The notes under the pieces were generated by a model. That model was not told where the DNA came from and did not search any database. It saw only the letters and a list, made by a program, of their open reading frames with translations. Below are positions 55,568-63,763 of a DNA stretch of 64,000 nt, one piece after another. A program made the position numbers and the translations under genes. Source of the DNA: an uncultured Prevotellaceae bacterium (GTDB taxonomy: Bacteria; Bacteroidota; Bacteroidia; Bacteroidales; Muribaculaceae); NCBI GenBank assembly GCA_900318205.1, contig ONJS01000021.1, positions 16,472 through 80,471 of the forward strand, written 5' to 3'. Within the stretch, counting starts at the first letter, position 1, and the number at the start of each line of letters is the position of its first letter.

Positions 55568-55676
55568 GCTGTTAGCTTTAAGCTACTAGCTCTTGGCTGT
55601 TAGCCTTTAGTCTTTTGCTGTTAGCGGGTGGCGAATGCCTCCAAGTGCTAAAAGCTAATGGCTAAAAGCTAACAGC
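55568..55676. repeat. Palindromic intergenic repeat of the GCTGTTAGC/AGCTAAAAGC type
   Basis: GCTGTTAGCTTT (55568-55579) is an exact inverted match to AAAGCTAACAGC (55665-55676). Between them lie further degenerate copies (GGCTGTTAGCCTTTAG, GCTAAAAGCTAATGGC), giving several possible hairpins. It fills the whole gap between porZ and the MBOAT gene. Confidence 0.75.
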
Positions 55677-55692
55677 TAATTTCAATATTAAG

Positions 55693-57138
55693 ATGCTTTT
55701 TAACTCGTTCACATTCATGATATTCTTACCGGTAGTGTTCATGCTCTACTGGTTTGTCTTCAAGAGGTTGAGTTGGCAGAACCTGCTCATCCTTGTGGCG
55801 AGTTATGTCTTTTACGGCTGGTGGGACTGGCGTTTCCTGATTCTCATCGTCATCACGTCGGCAAGCAGTTTCTTGAGTGGCCTGCTCATTAAGCGTTATG
55901 AGGGCACGCGGCCTGTCCAGAGGGCTGTGAGCGCCGCCAACATCGTCTTGAATTTGGGCATATTGGCTGTCTTCAAGTACTTCAATTTCTTTGTGGACAG
56001 TTTTGCCTCCATGCTGTCGGTGTTTGGCTTCACGGTGGATTGGCCCACGATGCACATTATTTTGCCTGTTGGTATCAGTTTCTATACCTTCCAGGCGTTG
56101 AGCTATTCCATCGACGTGTATGCCCGCAGGATTGAGCCTACGCGTGATCCTATTGCCTTTTTCTCATTCATCAGCTTCTTCCCTCAGCTGGTGGCTGGCC
56201 CTATTGAACGTGCCACCAATCTCTTGCCACAGATGCAGCGTGAGCGCACCTTTGATTATGCCACCGCTGTTGACGGCTTGCGCCAGATGTTGTGGGGCTT
56301 TTTCAAAAAACTCATCATTGCTGATGGTTGTGCCGAGGTGGTCAACAAGCTGTGGGATGGTATCGGTGACGCGACGGGCTTGATGCTCCTTATCGCTTCA
56401 TTACTGTTCACGTTCCAGATTTATGCCGACTTTTCGGGTTATAGTGATATCGCGATTGGTTGTGCCAAGTTGTTCGGGTTCCGACTGACTACCAACTTCA
56501 AGGTGCCCTATTTCTCTCGCAATGTGCGCGAGTTTTGGCGTCGTTGGCATGTCACATTGATGAACTGGTTCACCCAATATGTCTATTTCCCTCTAGGTGG
56601 CAGCCGTCGAGGTCGTGCCAGGACGATACTTAACACCCTCGTCGTGTTTGCCCTGAGCGGATTGTGGCATGGTGCCGACTGGACCTTCGTCCTATGGGGC
56701 TTGTATCATGCCTTGCTGTTTATTCCGCTGGTTTTGCTTGGAGCAAACAAGTACAAAGATACCGTTGCCCATGGCAGACTCTTGCCGTCAGCTGGTGAAT
56801 TCCTGTCAATGTTGGTGACCTTCCTGCTCGTTAATTTCGGATGGGTGCTGTTCCGTGCCCCGGATTTTGCTTCCTTTGCGGCTTTCACGTCACGGCTGTT
56901 CTCGTCTTCGCTATTCAGTATGCATGGTTTGACGATGCAGATGGCAACGATGCTTCTTTGGTGTGCCGGTCTCTTGCTTGTCGAGTGGTTCCAGCGTGAG
57001 CGCGAGCATGTGTTGCAGATTGATGGTTACCGCATCTTCTCTTCTCAGGCGTCCCGCTTGCTGCTCTATGCGCTGCTTGTGTGCCTCATCTTCTATTTCG
57101 CCGGCCAAGTGCAGACGTTTATCTATTTCCAGTTCTAA
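55693..57138 (+). CDS. MBOAT-family O-acyltransferase
   Basis: 481-residue polytopic membrane protein of the AlgI/DltB type that moves acyl groups across the membrane for attachment to an extracytoplasmic polymer. The N-terminus MLFNSFTFMIFLPVVFMLYW and YVFYGWWDWRF are typical of AlgI-like proteins. PQLVAGPIERATNLLPQ and YADFSGYSDIAIGCAKLFG are core motifs, and the catalytic His lies in GLWHGADWTFVLWGLYHALL. Together with the SGNH-like gene 11 bases downstream it likely acetylates a surface polysaccharide. A GC-richer paralogue is at 60990-62387. Confidence 0.93.
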   Translation: MLFNSFTFMIFLPVVFMLYWFVFKRLSWQNLLILVASYVFYGWWDWRFLILIVITSASSFLSGLLIKRYEGTRPVQRAVSAANIVLNLGILAVFKYFNFFVDSFASMLSVFGFTVDWPTMHIILPVGISFYTFQALSYSIDVYARRIEPTRDPIAFFSFISFFPQLVAGPIERATNLLPQMQRERTFDYATAVDGLRQMLWGFFKKLIIADGCAEVVNKLWDGIGDATGLMLLIASLLFTFQIYADFSGYSDIAIGCAKLFGFRLTTNFKVPYFSRNVREFWRRWHVTLMNWFTQYVYFPLGGSRRGRARTILNTLVVFALSGLWHGADWTFVLWGLYHALLFIPLVLLGANKYKDTVAHGRLLPSAGEFLSMLVTFLLVNFGWVLFRAPDFASFAAFTSRLFSSSLFSMHGLTMQMATMLLWCAGLLLVEWFQREREHVLQIDGYRIFSSQASRLLLYALLVCLIFYFAGQVQTFIYFQF

Positions 57139-57149
57139 GTGCGCGATTC

Positions 57150-58184
57150 ATGAAAAAGTTCCTCATTAAGATATCCTACACCGTGTTGCCCGTCTGGCTC
57201 TTGCTCGTCGGGATGGTGGTGTATCTGTGGGCGACCAATGACAATTCGGGCGACTTGATGCGATTGGGACTGATAGACGGCGGCTCGGAATACACCGATT
57301 CCATCCTGAATACCGATGTCCTGCGCGATTTCTACCATCAGAGCCTGGATGACGATAGCCTGATGAGGTTGGATACCTGTGATGTGGTGGTCATCGGTGA
57401 CTCTTTCTCCCATGGCGGTGGTGTGAGCAAGCCTTGTGACTATGTGAATTATCTTGCCCATGACGGAAATCTCAAGGTCACCTTATTCACGCCAGGAGGG
57501 GATGCACAGGCCAGCCCTGTGCAGATGGCATTTGACGCGCTGAATTTGGGTGTAATCGATTCCACTCATGTCAAAAACCTCGTCGTTCAAGAGGTGGAAC
57601 GCTATCTGGTTAGCCGTCACGGCGGCTTTGTCAACAACAATACCTCATTGCCGCGCCCCCAGGCGTCACAACAGGCTGCTGAAAAAAACCAGGACGCAAG
57701 TCCGCTGTTGCGCGTCAAGGATTATGTGTTCTATCACCTCTTTGGCAAGAATCCCATTTACACTGCGCGGCTCTCTCGCCCCATGTTTGGTGGCAAGCAG
57801 CCCGACATGCTCTATTTCTATAAAGATGATGTGAACATGGGCTTTGACCTCACTGCTGACCAGCAACTGGCGATTGTGGACAGTTATCGGCAGTTGATCA
57901 ACTTGGCGAGGGAGAAGGGGGTGAACCTTGTCCTGCTCATCGCCTGTGACAAGTATGACCTGTACCAGGATTTCATCATTGATAACCCTTATCCGAAAAA
58001 GACCCTCAACGAGGATCTCGCGCAGTGGATGGCTTCCGAGATAGACCGTTTTGTTTTCGCCAAGCGGGTGCTGCATCCCTTTGTCGAACAGGGTGTGAAG
58101 GATGTTTATTTGTTCAACGACACGCATTGGTCGCCGGCCTCATCGCGCCTCATCGCAGCCGAAATCATTCCTAAACTCAAATGA
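57150..58184 (+). CDS. AlgX/DltD-like SGNH-fold acyltransferase partner
   Basis: 344 residues from ATG 57150; a longer frame from 57081 would run into the MBOAT gene and lacks support. One N-terminal TM anchor (about 8-27), then a periplasmic SGNH-type domain: GDSFSHGGG (about 92-100) with the likely Ser nucleophile, and NDTHWSPASSRLIAAEII at the end with the Asp/His pair. In alginate and teichoic acid systems such partners receive the acyl group from the MBOAT protein and place it on the polymer. Overlaps the next gene by 4 bases (ATGA). Confidence 0.8.
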   Translation: MKKFLIKISYTVLPVWLLLVGMVVYLWATNDNSGDLMRLGLIDGGSEYTDSILNTDVLRDFYHQSLDDDSLMRLDTCDVVVIGDSFSHGGGVSKPCDYVNYLAHDGNLKVTLFTPGGDAQASPVQMAFDALNLGVIDSTHVKNLVVQEVERYLVSRHGGFVNNNTSLPRPQASQQAAEKNQDASPLLRVKDYVFYHLFGKNPIYTARLSRPMFGGKQPDMLYFYKDDVNMGFDLTADQQLAIVDSYRQLINLAREKGVNLVLLIACDKYDLYQDFIIDNPYPKKTLNEDLAQWMASEIDRFVFAKRVLHPFVEQGVKDVYLFNDTHWSPASSRLIAAEIIPKLK

Positions 58185-58717
58185 TAGACCTCAACTCTCC
58201 GGAATTCTACACCATCGCCTTTGTCGTAGCGATGGCATTGCTGGCGTTTTTCTTCAGGCACCGCGAGAAGAGACCGCCAAGCACTTACATTGTCCAACTC
58301 AACACGACTCCCGTAGAGAAAGAGGAAACGACAGAACAATCAGAATCCTCCCAAGGCGAATGCCATCAGAATTCTCAGTTGCTGGCTGACGAAGAAGATT
58401 CCGAGGATTTACTTATCATGGAGCCATTGGGCGGTGGCCGTATACAAGTGCGCAGGACAGGACTGTCCTTGGGTGACGAGGAAACCGCCAACTTGGTCAT
58501 CACTGTTCAGGAGGAACAATGTACCATCATCGAGAAGAAAGGCGTTAAGCGGCGCAGAGCAGTGCCCCAACCTGTCACTGGCGAAGCGACGCTCAGGTGC
58601 CTGCGTCCCGGCACTAAGTACCGCATCCGCTACGAGAGCCAGTTGACCAGTGCCTGGGCCTCATTTACCTTTGACACAGCCAGCCCCATTCCCGTCAAGG
58701 TCACCCTCAAGTACTGA
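58181..58717 (+). CDS. Small membrane-anchored protein of unknown function in the MBOAT operon
   Basis: 178 residues. One N-terminal TM (about 10-25, IAFVVAMALLAFFF) followed by RHREK, which would put the N-terminus outside. A low-complexity acidic stretch (about 45-75, many E/S/Q) follows, and then a compact beta domain (about 80-178, ending FTFDTASPIPVKVTLKY) resembling an Ig or fibronectin sandwich. I do not recognise the family. Its start overlaps the stop of the SGNH-like gene (ATGA), so it belongs to the same operon. Its last 57 bases overlap the end of the convergent regulator gene. Confidence 0.7.
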   Translation: MIDLNSPEFYTIAFVVAMALLAFFFRHREKRPPSTYIVQLNTTPVEKEETTEQSESSQGECHQNSQLLADEEDSEDLLIMEPLGGGRIQVRRTGLSLGDEETANLVITVQEEQCTIIEKKGVKRRRAVPQPVTGEATLRCLRPGTKYRIRYESQLTSAWASFTFDTASPIPVKVTLKY

Positions 58718-60403
58718 AGACTTAAAGCCTTTGATATAGTCATCCAGTGGCTCCTCTAGGCCCATTGTTGTGGCCAACCGCCGCTTTTTGTTATATACCG
58801 AATGTGCCTCGGCATAGCCCATACATGCCATAATGACCGTCGTTGGCATCCCAATGCAATATAGGCTAAGGAAATTTAGGTCTTTTTCTCGAAGAGACGG
58901 ACAATTATCTTTTGTACGTGTGATGATGTTGTTGAGTTGGTTATCTGCATACGAACGTACGCCTCTCCAGAAAGAACTTGAAGGCTGGTTTGTATTATAG
59001 CTTTGCTGAAATAATTTGCCAAATTTCTTAGGATCACTAGCAAATATGGTGACATGTGATTGAACAAGTTGCAAGAAAGTTTCCACTTGTTGTTTGAAGG
59101 TGAGTTTCAATTCATCGCTCATCGCTAAGTTGTTGTTGAGCTGGGTCGCCAATAGGGTTTTGTCGATGTTCAGTTGTGCAATCGTCTCTTCACTGACCTG
59201 TAATTGTCGTTTTCTGAGCAATGATTTGCGTGACACTATCATAAGAGCAATGGTCAGGATGCTTAATAAAAAAAGACCTGATAAAACTGAAATTACAAGT
59301 TTTGACTTGAATCGAAGATTTTCATATTTTAAAGATTCGTTGTCATATTTTGCTTCAACATCTCTCAAAACTTGCTGTCGACTATTGCTGGCTATTGAAT
59401 CGGCAATGTCTTCAGACTTTTCATAGTGTTGTTGGTACTCTCTGATGTCGCCTTTGCTGATGAATAACTCGGCAAGGCACTTTTCATATAGTACCCTCAG
59501 GCCAGCTGAGAGGTTTTCTGTGGGGACCTGATTGAGAAAAATACTAGCAGAGTCGGGCTTTTCTTGCTTTGCAAGCGTCAATGCTGCTATCATCATGATG
59601 TGGCTTTTACGGTCATCTGCATAATTATTGTTTCTGAGCAGTGACAAGGCAATATCCTTGGCATCGGCAATATCATGTGGACTTCGGCTATACATCTTGA
59701 TATCTGCGATGTAAATCATGTAATCCAGTTCGATGCTTTTGTCATTCAGTTTTTGAGCCAGGGATTTTGCTTTGTCAAGATAAGCAAGAACGCTGTCATG
59801 ATTAGTTTTAATATAGGAACTGCCTATTTCGGACAAACATGTTAAAATGTATGAACTGTCGTTCGCTTGTTCAAAGTGATGTAGCGCCTCTTTGAATATG
59901 GTTACATCACTGCTGTCTGCAACCATGTTGTCACGATAGATATTGCCTATTCTGAGCTTGACATATCCTTGATTGAAATAATCGTTAAGACTTACGGTTG
60001 CCAATGCTTTTTTATAGTATTTCATTGCTGACTCTGATTCTCCCAATTCTTCCATGATGGCCCCCTTGTAAATAAGGGAGCGTGTGAGTTTCTCGTTTTC
60101 ATCTTGGTGCTTCTGGTAATAGTCAAGTGCCACATTGATGGTGCTGTCACTGGTGGCGGTGACATAGCAACGATACTTTGCTTGTGAGAGTAGCAGAGCA
60201 TGGTAAGCGCGATCGGCTCTATTCATAAAGCCATCTTTTCCCAATTGAGTGAGTATCGATAAAGCACTGTCGGTGTTTTGGCACATCATTCTGTCGGCAG
60301 CTATTAGTCGACTATCGTAATGGTATGTTCCATTACATCCAATGAATAACTGTGCTATAATTATAACTGCTAGTAAGAAAGATATGATTATATTGCGTTT
60401 CAT
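58661..60403 (-). CDS. TPR-containing membrane sensor/regulator lipoprotein
   Basis: 580 residues from ATG at 60403 (MKRNIIISFLLAVII), chosen because it yields a signal peptide with lipobox FIGC; a longer frame to 60472 is less likely. About residues 25-355 are TPR-like helical repeats (SAMKYYKKALATVS, EALHHFEQANDSSYIL). A TM helix (about 380-402, LVISVLSGLFLLSILTIALMI) and a coiled coil follow. The last ~110 residues include LREKDLNFLSLYCIGMPTTVIMACMGYAEAHSVYNKKRRL, here in two blocks, which looks like a LuxR-type HTH as in Bacteroidales TPR regulators. Possibly controls the flanking acylation operons. AT-richer than its neighbours. Confidence 0.75.
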   Translation of the reverse strand: MKRNIIISFLLAVIIIAQLFIGCNGTYHYDSRLIAADRMMCQNTDSALSILTQLGKDGFMNRADRAYHALLLSQAKYRCYVTATSDSTINVALDYYQKHQDENEKLTRSLIYKGAIMEELGESESAMKYYKKALATVSLNDYFNQGYVKLRIGNIYRDNMVADSSDVTIFKEALHHFEQANDSSYILTCLSEIGSSYIKTNHDSVLAYLDKAKSLAQKLNDKSIELDYMIYIADIKMYSRSPHDIADAKDIALSLLRNNNYADDRKSHIMMIAALTLAKQEKPDSASIFLNQVPTENLSAGLRVLYEKCLAELFISKGDIREYQQHYEKSEDIADSIASNSRQQVLRDVEAKYDNESLKYENLRFKSKLVISVLSGLFLLSILTIALMIVSRKSLLRKRQLQVSEETIAQLNIDKTLLATQLNNNLAMSDELKLTFKQQVETFLQLVQSHVTIFASDPKKFGKLFQQSYNTNQPSSSFWRGVRSYADNQLNNIITRTKDNCPSLREKDLNFLSLYCIGMPTTVIMACMGYAEAHSVYNKKRRLATTMGLEEPLDDYIKGFKSSVLEGDLDGNGAGCVKGK

Positions 60404-60771
60404 TGTGCAAAAATACATGTTTTTTTTCAATTGTTTCTTTTTACGGGATATAATTATAATGTGCTCTGACATGCCTTTTGATATTGCTTAAACTGTTTGA
60501 GTTTTACATTATTTAATCATCAACAACAGTTCTAACCATAAAGATTAAAGAGGTTGAATATGTATGATAGTGATATGCTTCACAGTATTTTTAAAGGGTG
60601 TTACACGATGTTACATTTACTTTTTGTAAATAGTTGATAATCAGATATGCAATAATGATAATGTTACATGTTGATACTAGCTTTTTTCATATATTTGACA
60701 TAACTTTGCAAGTATCAAATGAATATTATTGATGATTGCAATACTAAAATTAATTATAAATTATTGATAAT
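60404..60771. promoter_or_regulatory. AT-rich divergent intergenic region
   Basis: No gene seen. On the minus strand a -7-like TATTTTTG (complement of 60408-60415) lies just 5 bases from the regulator's ATG, which would make a leaderless mRNA if used. On the plus strand TAACTTTG (60701-60708) is about 64 bases before the small gene. Neither has a well-spaced -33. Confidence 0.4.
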
Positions 60772-60966
60772 ATGAAAAAGCTTTTTTTAGGTTTGTTTTT
60801 TTTGTTTGTCACACTACTGTCTTATGCTGGTGATAGTTTAAATGCTATCTTGCTTGAGAGGAAGGGAATTGGACATTTGGATGGCTTGATTCCTGCTGAC
60901 CAGCCAGAGGTTTATAATGTGGAGTCCGGCGCTTTACTCACGGTTATTCATCCTGATTACAGGTAA
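60772..60966 (+). CDS. Small secreted protein, possibly a truncated DUF3244-like gene
   Basis: 64 residues: signal peptide MKKLFLGLFFLFVTLLSYAG then only ~45 residues ending PEVYNVESGALLTVIHPDYR. The mature part resembles the start of DUF3244-type small beta proteins, which are usually 100-130 residues, so this may be a remnant cut short. It has a plausible promoter (60701-60708) and stops 23 bases before the MBOAT gene. Codon use is AT-rich, in sharp contrast with that gene. The reading frame is believable because of the signal peptide; the truncation idea is inference. Confidence 0.5.
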   Translation: MKKLFLGLFFLFVTLLSYAGDSLNAILLERKGIGHLDGLIPADQPEVYNVESGALLTVIHPDYR

Positions 60967-60989
60967 ATCATGCTGGTTTTGCATTAATC

Positions 60990-62387
60990 ATGCAGTTTGA
61001 CAGTTATACATACGCGTTATTCCTTCCCCTTGTTTTTCTGGTCTACTGGGGACTGCGCAGGCGACTGAAGCTACAGAACCTTTTCCTGCTTGCCGCGAGC
61101 TATGTGTTTTACGGCTGGTGGGACTGGCGCATGCTGTGCCTGATTGTGCTGACCTCGCTGACGACCTATGGCTCTGCGCTGCTGATGCGCGGTGACCGTT
61201 CACGCCATGACCGCTGGTGGGTCGCCGCCAATGTCGCGTTGAACCTCGGTGTGCTGGTGGTGTTCAAGTACCTGGGTTTCCTGCGCGACAGCCTGGTGGA
61301 TTTCCTGGGCCTGTTCGGTCTGAACCCCGACTGGCCGACGCTCCACATCCTGCTGCCCGTGGGCATCTCGTTCTACACTTTCCAGGCCATCAGCTACACG
61401 GTCGACGTGTATCGCGGCGAGGTGAAGCCCACGCGCGACGCCGTTGCCTTCTGCGTGTTCATCGCCTTCTTCCCGCAGCTGGTTGCCGGTCCCATCGAGC
61501 GGGCATCGAACCTGCTGCCGCAGTTCCTGCGCAAGAAGCAGTTCGACTACGGCACCGCCGTGGTGGGCATGCGGCAGATCCTGTGGGGCCTTGCCAAGAA
61601 GGTGATCATAGCCGACAGCATCGGCTATTATGTGGATTACCTGCTGTACAACCCCTACCACTTCACGGCATCGAGCATGCTGTGGGCCGGGGTGCTGTTC
61701 GTGGTACAGATCTATGCCGATTTTTCGGGTTACAGCGACATCGCCATCGGCTCGGCCCGTCTGTTCAACATCCGCCTCCAGCCCAACTTCCGTTACCCTT
61801 TCTTCTCGCGCAACATGCGTGAGGTGTGGCAGCGTTGGCACATCTCCCTGATCGGTTGGTTCCGCCACTACGTGTATTTCCCGATGGGCGGCTCGCGTCA
61901 TGGGAAGTGGCGCACGGCCGTGAACGTGATGGTGCTTTTCCTGCTGTCGGGCCTGTGGCACGGAGCTGACTGGACATTCGTCGTGTGGGGCGTGTTCAAC
62001 GGCCTGCTGGTGCTGCCGTTCGTTTTCCTGCCGAAGCGTCGGCTCGGCGAGCATGCCTCGTTGCGCGAACTTCCGCGTATTGTGGTGACCTTCCTGCTGT
62101 TCGCCGTGGAGGCCATCGCCTTCCGCGCGGCCAATATCGCCCACCTGGGCGAGATCCTCGACGTGATGCTGAACACCAGCTGGCTTGTCCGCCCCACCTT
62201 CGGCCAGCCCATCTTCTACATGGTCCCGTTCTTCATCATCGAGTGGCTGGGCCGCCGTCAGGAGTTCCCCCTGGAGCGTATGCCGTTCCCCGCTGCCGTC
62301 CGTTGGCTCATCTACTGGCTGCTTACCGTCGGCATCTCGGTCTACAGCCTTGACAGGGACATGCAGTTCATCTATTTCCAGTTCTGA
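60990..62387 (+). CDS. MBOAT-family O-acyltransferase (GC-rich paralogue)
   Basis: 465-residue AlgI/DltB-like membrane acyltransferase, clearly paralogous to the protein at 55693-57138: FYGWWDWRML, PQLVAGPIERASNLLPQ, YADFSGYSDIAIGSARLF, and the catalytic His in GLWHGADWTFVVWGVFNGLL, plus the same ending FIYFQF. Its codons are strongly biased to G/C third positions; I counted 38 G or C in the 60 bases 61441-61500 against 31 in the matching stretch 56161-56220 of the paralogue. Paired with the SGNH-like gene 13 bases downstream. Likely acylates a surface glycan, maybe a different one. Confidence 0.93.
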   Translation: MQFDSYTYALFLPLVFLVYWGLRRRLKLQNLFLLAASYVFYGWWDWRMLCLIVLTSLTTYGSALLMRGDRSRHDRWWVAANVALNLGVLVVFKYLGFLRDSLVDFLGLFGLNPDWPTLHILLPVGISFYTFQAISYTVDVYRGEVKPTRDAVAFCVFIAFFPQLVAGPIERASNLLPQFLRKKQFDYGTAVVGMRQILWGLAKKVIIADSIGYYVDYLLYNPYHFTASSMLWAGVLFVVQIYADFSGYSDIAIGSARLFNIRLQPNFRYPFFSRNMREVWQRWHISLIGWFRHYVYFPMGGSRHGKWRTAVNVMVLFLLSGLWHGADWTFVVWGVFNGLLVLPFVFLPKRRLGEHASLRELPRIVVTFLLFAVEAIAFRAANIAHLGEILDVMLNTSWLVRPTFGQPIFYMVPFFIIEWLGRRQEFPLERMPFPAAVRWLIYWLLTVGISVYSLDRDMQFIYFQF

Positions 62388-62400
62388 AAAACGATAAGGC

Positions 62401-63435
62401 ATGAAACGTAAAGGAATCAAGGAATTCATCCTGCGCGTGCTGCTGGCGGCATCGCCGCTGGCGTTGTTCCTGGCGCTGTATGTGGTGCTGGACCCCTTCG
62501 GCGTGGTGCACCGTTACGACGGCGTGTCGGTGCATCCCGGGGACTCGCTGGAGCGCATCCCCAACAAGCGCTATGTCGCCGTCGAGGGCCTCAAGTACCA
62601 CGGCCTGGAGCGGCACTACGACTCGTTTATCTTCGGCTCCTCGCTGTCCACCAACTTCACTGTGCGACAATGGGGCCGCCACCTGCCCGACAGTGCGCAC
62701 ATCTACCACTTCACGGCGGGTGCGGAACCCCTTGAGGGCATCCGTGACGAGCTGCGTTACCTGTTCGACAACGGCCAGGACGTCAGGCATGTGCTGCTGG
62801 TGATGGAGGAGGAGATGTTCAGGCGTCCCAAGCGTTACCGCGAGATGCCCTATGTCCCCCACTATGAGGTCTACCGCGACCCCGAGCTGTTCCTCTACAG
62901 CCTGTGGCCGTCGCTGGTGGCTGACAAACTTGTCCCCGACGGCAAAATGCAGCCCGTCCCCATCAGCGGTCATGACGAGGAGACGAACGAGGACCGCAAC
63001 GACGCGAAGGACTCGCTCATCCTGGCCGACCCCGACAGCTACTTCAGCACCATGCCGTGGCTGGTGGAGATGCAGGCGCTGCCCAACCCCATGCCGCTGG
63101 TCATCACTGGAGACTCCGAGGCGCTGCTGCGTGAGATTGCCGCCATGCTCAAGGAGCACCATGTCGATTACTGCATCATCATCCCTCCCCGCTTCCGCAC
63201 CCAAGGGCTGCTGCCGCTTGACCGCGCTGTGCTGAGTGAGATCATGGGGACGAGGCATGTGCATGACTTCAGTTGGGACAGCGTGCTGGTTCATGACCTC
63301 CATAGTTACTACGACGGGATGCACATCCTGATCCACCGCTGCACAGAGCTTATCGACCGCAGCTACCAGGAGCAGGAACTGCCTCTTCAATACCCTGACG
63401 AATGGCAGAAAACGATCAACAACGATACACAATAG
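62401..63435 (+). CDS. DltD/SGNH-like partner of the second MBOAT protein
   Basis: 344 residues with an N-terminal TM anchor (about 10-31) and a periplasmic domain with GSSLSTNFTVRQW (about 79-91; the GSS serine is the likely nucleophile) and DLHSYYDGMHILIHRCTELID near the end (catalytic Asp/His). This layout is that of DltD-like proteins and of the hypothetical partners found after AlgI-type genes. It is only distantly similar to the partner at 57150-58184. Strong GC-rich codon bias like its MBOAT neighbour. Followed by a terminator at 63477. Confidence 0.8.
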   Translation: MKRKGIKEFILRVLLAASPLALFLALYVVLDPFGVVHRYDGVSVHPGDSLERIPNKRYVAVEGLKYHGLERHYDSFIFGSSLSTNFTVRQWGRHLPDSAHIYHFTAGAEPLEGIRDELRYLFDNGQDVRHVLLVMEEEMFRRPKRYREMPYVPHYEVYRDPELFLYSLWPSLVADKLVPDGKMQPVPISGHDEETNEDRNDAKDSLILADPDSYFSTMPWLVEMQALPNPMPLVITGDSEALLREIAAMLKEHHVDYCIIIPPRFRTQGLLPLDRAVLSEIMGTRHVHDFSWDSVLVHDLHSYYDGMHILIHRCTELIDRSYQEQELPLQYPDEWQKTINNDTQ

Positions 63436-63476
63436 GGAAGAATAGTAAAGATTAGGATTCATCACTGATTAAGCAA

Positions 63477-63521
63477 CGGTGCCGTCGGCCGATACCATCA
63501 TGCCCGTCGGCACCGCCTTTT
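63477..63521 (+). terminator. Hairpin terminator of the second MBOAT operon
   Basis: CGGTGCCGTCGG (63477-63488) pairs with CCGTCGGCACCG (63504-63515) with one mismatch, followed by CCTTTTAT. Confidence 0.75.
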
Positions 63522-63532
63522 ATCCTCTGTCA

Positions 63533-63611
63533 TTTAATCACACGAATGTCCACGAATGGACCATAAATAAAAATCATTTATGACCCATTCATGGACATTC
63601 GTGTGATTAAA
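63533..63611. repeat. Long near-perfect palindromic repeat (CACGAATG family)
   Basis: The left arm starting at 63533 and the right arm ending at 63611 pair perfectly for 20 bp (TTTAATCACACGAATGTCCA at the left), then with three mismatches for about 16 more, leaving a short A-rich loop. Part of the left arm (63551-63572) recurs at 50993-51014. Confidence 0.85.
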
Positions 63612-63763
63612 TAACCTAAACCATCTGAAATATCTTCACATCATAGTCAACCTGCCGTTGAATCAATGAAATGTTAATAAAGTGTTAAAATGGGGGGGTA
63701 ATGGATATACCGCATATATTATGTAAATTTGCAAAATTATCGAAAATCTAAAATAATAACATT

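Noticed and set aside
60990-63435. Mobile element carrying the second MBOAT operon
   Set aside because: Base composition suggests transfer, but no transposase, integrase, target duplication or element ends were seen; the palindrome after the operon has no matching partner before it.
63533-63611. Ordinary terminator
   Set aside because: A better terminator with T-run already lies at 63477-63521, and the hairpin sequence recurs elsewhere, so it is listed as a repeat.
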